Of a DNA stretch of 64,000 bases, positions 60,509 to 64,000 are shown one piece after another. Both the position numbers and the translations under genes were made by a program. Origin of the DNA: Tropicimonas aquimaris (GTDB lineage Bacteria > Pseudomonadota > Alphaproteobacteria > Rhodobacterales > Rhodobacteraceae). The notes beneath the pieces are model-generated. The model saw only the letters and a program-made list of their open reading frames with translations, had not been told where the DNA came from and ran no database searches. The stretch spans positions 1-64,000 of the forward strand of contig NZ_JBHTJT010000023.1 in the NCBI RefSeq assembly GCF_042676185.1. The letters are read 5' to 3'. Within the stretch, counting starts at the first letter, position 1; the number at the start of each line of letters is the position of its first letter.

Positions 60509-60972
60509 TGGTCGTGTCCTTCCTTTGGATCCGCAACGCGCGGCGACTGGAGCCATGACCGCGCGGGATCCACCGTCAGGCGCATCAGCCGCAGCGCGCT
60601 GCGCCCGATGATGATCGGGAATGTCATGTCGGTCCGGTCGGCAAGAGACACCTCGATTCGTGCCCTATGGTCTCCGATCTGAAGCGTGGTGGCCACAATA
60701 TAGCGCTCGTCCGGAATGCCGCTGGTATTTGTGATCTTGCGGCTGTGCAGGATCGGCAACCGGCAGAGGGGGCTGTCGGCCAGCCCACCGTGATCGGGCA
60801 GGAACTCCACCCAGGGCTTGCCGTTCACCTCGATGCGCGAGATCCCTGTGGCATGCAACGCCGTGGTCAACGCGCCGGTGTCGATCTTGGCGCGAAAGGT
60901 CATCAGCCCGAGATCCGGCAGCGAGATCGTCTCCCGCCAACCGATCATCGACTTGGGTTTCCTGGTCGTCAT
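60505..60972 (-). CDS. Retropepsin-like aspartic protease, RimB-like (PF05618 type)
   Basis: The 155-residue protein has the retropepsin active-site triad DTGA at 31-34 (AKIDTGALTTALHA), a flap-like GKPWVEFLPDHGG and IIIGRSALRLMRLTVDP, where IGR corresponds to the second conserved block of this family. It probably dimerises. These proteins, once called ATP-dependent zinc proteases, travel with RimK ligases. It is first in the three-gene operon and overlaps rimK by four bases, suggesting coordinated expression. Confidence 0.88.
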   Translation of the reverse strand: MTTRKPKSMIGWRETISLPDLGLMTFRAKIDTGALTTALHATGISRIEVNGKPWVEFLPDHGGLADSPLCRLPILHSRKITNTSGIPDERYIVATTLQIGDHRARIEVSLADRTDMTFPIIIGRSALRLMRLTVDPARSWLQSPRVADPKEGHDQ

Positions 60973-61219
60973 GGGGTGTTTCCGATTGTCAGGTCAGCAT
61001 GGGCCAGCCCGGCCTGACGGCGCCGCCCGTTGGCGGGACCGCTAACAACCTGCGAGGGATGAGTAAACCGATTTATCGCCATCGCGCGATCAACCATCGC
61101 CACGACGTCGCGGCGGCCCGAACCCCGACTGCCCAGCGGGTGCCAAGCCTCCGATGTGCGCTTGCTTTCCTCCGTCTGCCGCAGCACCTTGCGCCGGCAA
61201 CCTCACGGGCCCGACCGAC

Positions 61220-61858
61220 ATGACACGCACCCTTCTCTGCTTCGGCGACAGCAATACCCACGGTACCCCGCCGATCACACTCCCCCGCGTCAAGGCCCGC
61301 CACGACGCGGCGACCCGCTGGCCGGGGGTGACCCTGGGGGCGCTCGGCGGCGACTGGACGCTCGTGGAAGAAGGGCTGCCGGGGCGGACTGCGCAGTTCG
61401 AGGATCCGGTGATGGGCGCCTTCATGGACGGCCGCACCGGGCTCCGGATCGCCCTGCAGAGCCACGGGCCGATCGACCTGATGACCCTGATGCTCGGCAC
61501 CAACGACGTGAAGACCCGCTTCGGCGCGACGGCCGCGCAGGTCACCGCCGGCATCGCCGGGCTTCTCGACATTGCGCTTGGCGAGGAGATGCAGACCCGC
61601 CACGACGGTTTCCGCATCCTGCTGATCTGCCCGCCGCCGGTGCGCGAGGTCGGCCCGATCGCGGCCGAGTTCTTTGGCGCGGCGGAGGTCTCGAAGGCGC
61701 TGCCGCCGCTCTACGAGGCCCTTGCCCGGGCCAGGGGCATCGGCTTCCTCGACGCCGGACAGGTCATCGAATCGAGCGGCGTGGACGGCATCCATTTCGA
61801 CGCCCCGGCGCACAAGAATCTGGGCCTCGCCATCGCCGACGCTATCGCCGCGATGTGA
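61220..61858 (+). CDS. SGNH/GDSL-family hydrolase
   Basis: The 212-residue protein has the SGNH blocks in order: nucleophile Ser11 in FGDSNTHG, a Gly in ALGGDW, Asn in LGTNDVK and the Asp-x-x-His pair in VDGIHF near the C-terminus. It lacks a signal peptide, so it is cytoplasmic. Members are esterases or lipases; substrate is unknown. The ATG at 61220 begins directly at the family start, although in-frame starts exist 22 codons upstream. The 246 bases between it and the protease gene (60973-61219) show no gene. Confidence 0.88.
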   Translation: MTRTLLCFGDSNTHGTPPITLPRVKARHDAATRWPGVTLGALGGDWTLVEEGLPGRTAQFEDPVMGAFMDGRTGLRIALQSHGPIDLMTLMLGTNDVKTRFGATAAQVTAGIAGLLDIALGEEMQTRHDGFRILLICPPPVREVGPIAAEFFGAAEVSKALPPLYEALARARGIGFLDAGQVIESSGVDGIHFDAPAHKNLGLAIADAIAAM

Positions 61859-61925
61859 CCGGCTCCGACTGCGCAACTGGCTTGCGGCCTGAGGGGCGCG
61901 GTCGGAACACGCGGAGGCCCAGTGG

Positions 61926-63122
61926 TCACTCCTGCAGCCACCCGGAGGAAAACTCGACACCTTCAACACCAGCCAGGGTCGTGATGCGTTCGAGTTCTGC
62001 GATCAGACCGGAAATCCGCCCCTTTCCCATTCGCACTCCGCTTTCCGGCCAGAACGCGCTGACGACGAGACAATTGCCGCTGCGCCGGGCGTCGAGCCGT
62101 CCAATCACCCGGTCACCCTGCAGAACCGGAAAGACGTAGTATCCGTACTTGCGCCGGACTTCCGGGACGAAGATCTCGATCCGGAAATGGAAGCCAAACA
62201 GGCGTTCGGCGCGCGCCCGGTCTCGCAGGGCCGGATCGAACGGCGACAGAAGGCGCACACGAGACGATGGTTCAGGCAGTGCAGGTATGCTGTCGAGCAC
62301 TTCTTCCGTCGTGAAGCTCCGCCGCCGGGAGCCATCTGCCATCTCGACGTCGGCCTCGATGATCCGGCCAGCGGACCGGGCCCGCGCACACCAGGCCCGC
62401 GCTTCATCGCGTGTCACGATGTCGAAGAACGCCGCCAGTTCGCCGCTGGTGCCGAAGCCAAGCCGCAGAAGCGCCTCCGACATCGCCCAATCAATAATTT
62501 CGTCATCGTCGTGTTGCCGCGTGAGATGGACTGCCGGGATCACGCGCTCGGTCATGTCGTAGAATTTCCGGAAGCCCCGGCGATGGCAGATCGCCAGTTG
62601 GCCGGATCTCCAGAGGAACTCCAGGGCCGTCTTCGACGGATGCCAGTCCCACCACCCCGACGATCCCTTCTTCTCGTCGCCGCCGAGATCGTTCGAACAG
62701 GCCGGCCCGTTGTCAGCAATGTGCCGCAGAACGGTATCGATTTCGGCTTCCCAGCCGTCGCGGCGCGCCGCCGGCCAGCGGGCCCTCATGCGGGCCTCGT
62801 CGCGAGCGAACTTCAGCCGCCACATCGGGTAGAACGGCATCGGGATGACCGCGGCGTCGTGCGTCCAGTGTTCGAAGGCCGTCCGGCGGTGCGAGACGAG
62901 GCGTTCGAGCGCCTCCGGCCGATAGCGGCCCCGACGGGACCAGAGGATCAGGTCATGGGCGCGGGCGAGCGTGTTGACGCTGTCGACCTGGACGAAACCA
63001 AGTCCGTGAAGCACGGCGTCCAGATCGTCAGCTCTCCCCGCGCCCGATCCCGGCCGCAACAGCAGGTGTCGGTCCAGGAACAGGCGGCGAGCCCGTTGAT
63101 TGTCTAGAAGCGCGCGCGTCAT
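61926..63122 (-). CDS. YcaQ-like winged-helix DNA glycosylase-family protein
   Basis: The 398-residue protein matches the YcaQ/AlkX family of winged-helix proteins: LGFVQVDSVNTLARAHDLILWSRRG with the QxD motif, FEHWTHDAAVIP, a middle helix-rich domain and LLSPFDPALRDRARAERLFGF with FVPEVRRKYGYYVFPVLQGDRVIGR. E. coli YcaQ unhooks DNA interstrand crosslinks; the same role is a reasonable but untested guess. It is convergent with the SGNH gene. Start 63122 overlaps a short upstream frame by four bases. Confidence 0.88.
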   Translation of the reverse strand: MTRALLDNQRARRLFLDRHLLLRPGSGAGRADDLDAVLHGLGFVQVDSVNTLARAHDLILWSRRGRYRPEALERLVSHRRTAFEHWTHDAAVIPMPFYPMWRLKFARDEARMRARWPAARRDGWEAEIDTVLRHIADNGPACSNDLGGDEKKGSSGWWDWHPSKTALEFLWRSGQLAICHRRGFRKFYDMTERVIPAVHLTRQHDDDEIIDWAMSEALLRLGFGTSGELAAFFDIVTRDEARAWCARARSAGRIIEADVEMADGSRRRSFTTEEVLDSIPALPEPSSRVRLLSPFDPALRDRARAERLFGFHFRIEIFVPEVRRKYGYYVFPVLQGDRVIGRLDARRSGNCLVVSAFWPESGVRMGKGRISGLIAELERITTLAGVEGVEFSSGWLQE

Positions 63123-63235
63123 CCGCTCACACCGTCGCCGATGCCGGCGAGATCGTCCAGGCGTTTTCGTCCCGCCTTTTTCACCGCAGGGCTGGATGCG
63201 GTGCGGCGGCATGTCAGACAAGTCGTTTCACTCAT
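63119..63235 (-). CDS. Possible 38-residue upstream open reading frame of the YcaQ-like gene
   Basis: The frame encodes MSETTCLTCRRTASSPAVKK and 18 more residues with RLDDLAGIG, and its stop overlaps the YcaQ-like start in the ATGA arrangement. CAAGG precedes its ATG by five bases. The CxxC and the coupling suggest a real leader or small protein, but length and lack of a known family leave it uncertain. Confidence 0.3.
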   Translation of the reverse strand: MSETTCLTCRRTASSPAVKKAGRKRLDDLAGIGDGVSG

Positions 63236-63622
63236 GATCGCCTTGAAATCCGAAGTCCTGGCGGCGAGCCGGCGTCTTCTGCGGGATCTGGTCGGTGGCC
63301 AACTTCGGCCTTTGGCTCGCTCTGACTGCCGTGCCGAGCAGGACCTACCGGGAGAGCAAAACAGCCGAGGACACGGCCTGAAAAGTCAATCTGGCAAGTT
63401 CGTCCCGCCCAGGGCTGGGCTGCGTGTTCCGGTATTCTCAAACTCCAGGAGCAAGGCTTGCAGCGGTCAACGCTTCAAGCCTTGTAGGTGGGATTGGGGC
63501 GGTCGAGCTTCAAAGTGAGCGATACGACTTATATTCCGACGCCCTATCGGACGGTGCAATCTTCCCGTCGCCTCGAGCCCCGCCATATCTCCACCCTTCG
63601 ACACAACCTGGCCAGCACGCGG
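63236..63622. other. Intergenic region with a 9-bp inverted repeat
   Basis: No convincing gene lies here; a plus-strand frame over 63141-63518 has no protein-like features. CAAGGCTTG (63452-63460) and CAAGCCTTG (63476-63484) form a perfect inverted repeat around 15 bases, without a T tract. The promoter of the YcaQ-like transcript should lie here. Confidence 0.5.
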
Positions 63623-64000
63623 CTATTGCCCCAGGACTTCGAGCAGGACCTCTCCGGCGGCCCCGGAAGGGGGGCGGGTTCCGGCCACGGCGGAGAGGGT
63701 CATCGCAATGTCCACCGTGTGCGCCCGGCGCGCGACCTGACGAGGTTCCACGTTGTAGCCTGCGAACATGATGGGGACAAAGGTGTCATACCGCCAGGGT
63801 GAACCATGGGTCACGGTCACGGACAATCCATCCATGTCATTGATGAACCATTCCGGCTGGAACACGAGGTAAATGTCGCCGGATCTGTCGGGGTGATAAT
63901 TGTTCAGCACCGCTCGGGTCAGCGCATTGTCCGGCAGCGAGCCTTCGCGCAGGCGTGAACTCGGCACCGCAAAAGCCACGCCTTCGAAAGAAACGAGTTC
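63623..64000 (-). CDS. Alkaline phosphatase-family protein, C-terminus (partial)
   Basis: The frame continues past the window end. The visible 125 residues end in THGSPWRYDTFVPIMFAGYNVEP, the C-terminal metal-binding His segment of the PafA/type I phosphodiesterase branch of alkaline phosphatases, followed by HTVDIAMTLSAVAGTRPPSG. The N-terminal nucleophile and signal peptide would lie outside. Substrate and localisation cannot be judged from this part. Confidence 0.8.
   Translation of the reverse strand, partial: ELVSFEGVAFAVPSSRLREGSLPDNALTRAVLNNYHPDRSGDIYLVFQPEWFINDMDGLSVTVTHGSPWRYDTFVPIMFAGYNVEPRQVARRAHTVDIAMTLSAVAGTRPPSGAAGEVLLEVLGQ

Noticed and set aside
61156..62139. Plus-strand frame overlapping the SGNH hydrolase gene
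   Set aside because: The SGNH frame has all four family blocks; the alternative is an Arg/Pro-rich shadow.
63141..63518. Plus-strand frame near the right end
   Set aside because: No ribosome site, no motif, basic and Arg/Ser-rich; treated as non-coding.

Overview
The window is high-GC, gene-dense alphaproteobacterial DNA. Gene content points to the Rhodobacterales (Rhodobacteraceae/Roseobacter group). The markers are a PetP/PetR regulator pair, the order histone-deacetylase-like gene, xseB, ispA, dxs, a myo-inositol catabolic cluster beside a three-part TRAP transporter, and a GC-rich intergenic element of a type I associate with this order. The assignment rests on family knowledge; no search was run.

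Layout. The left edge (1-410) is an island boundary: tRNA-Leu(CAG), a truncated tyrosine-recombinase fragment, and what looks like an insertion-sequence end. Positions 584-14666 are housekeeping genes: an NDUFA9-like protein, uppP, gltD and gltB with a secreted protein between them, mtgA, a GST, queG and ilvE. Positions 14823-20158 hold petP-petR and then the isoprenoid operon ending in dxs. Positions 20354-28830 mix conserved proteins of unknown function with a translationally coupled ade-amn pair (adenine deaminase and AMP nucleosidase) and an HU gene with a good promoter and terminator.

Positions 29096-41068 form one inositol regulon. It comprises an FrcBCA-like sugar ABC transporter, a LacI repressor, two Gfo/Idh/MocA dehydrogenases, an IolE-like TIM barrel, and iolD-iolC-iolB-iolJ. 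Two identical 16-bp palindromes, one in each divergent promoter region, tie the parts together. A TRAP transporter follows (41126-43998). Positions 44391-51925 form a second self-contained unit: an SsuABC/TauABC-like importer with two permeases, a GntR-FCD regulator, and a divergent operon of an FAH-family hydrolase, an acyl-CoA ligase and a ketopantoate-reductase-like protein. Its substrate cannot be read from the sequence, and it is one of the two most interesting loci here.

The right part (52027-64000) has tex, a patatin-like lipoprotein divergent from a BaeSR-like two-component system, and a small secreted four-cysteine protein. Next come a retropepsin-like protease, a RimK-type ATP-grasp ligase and an aspartoacylase-like hydrolase, a compact peptide-tagging cassette and the other top candidate. 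The window ends with an SGNH hydrolase, a YcaQ-like winged-helix protein and the C-terminus of an alkaline-phosphatase-family protein that runs off the end.

A recurring regulatory theme is a strong hairpin between the substrate-binding-protein gene and the first permease gene in all three binding-protein-dependent transport operons.
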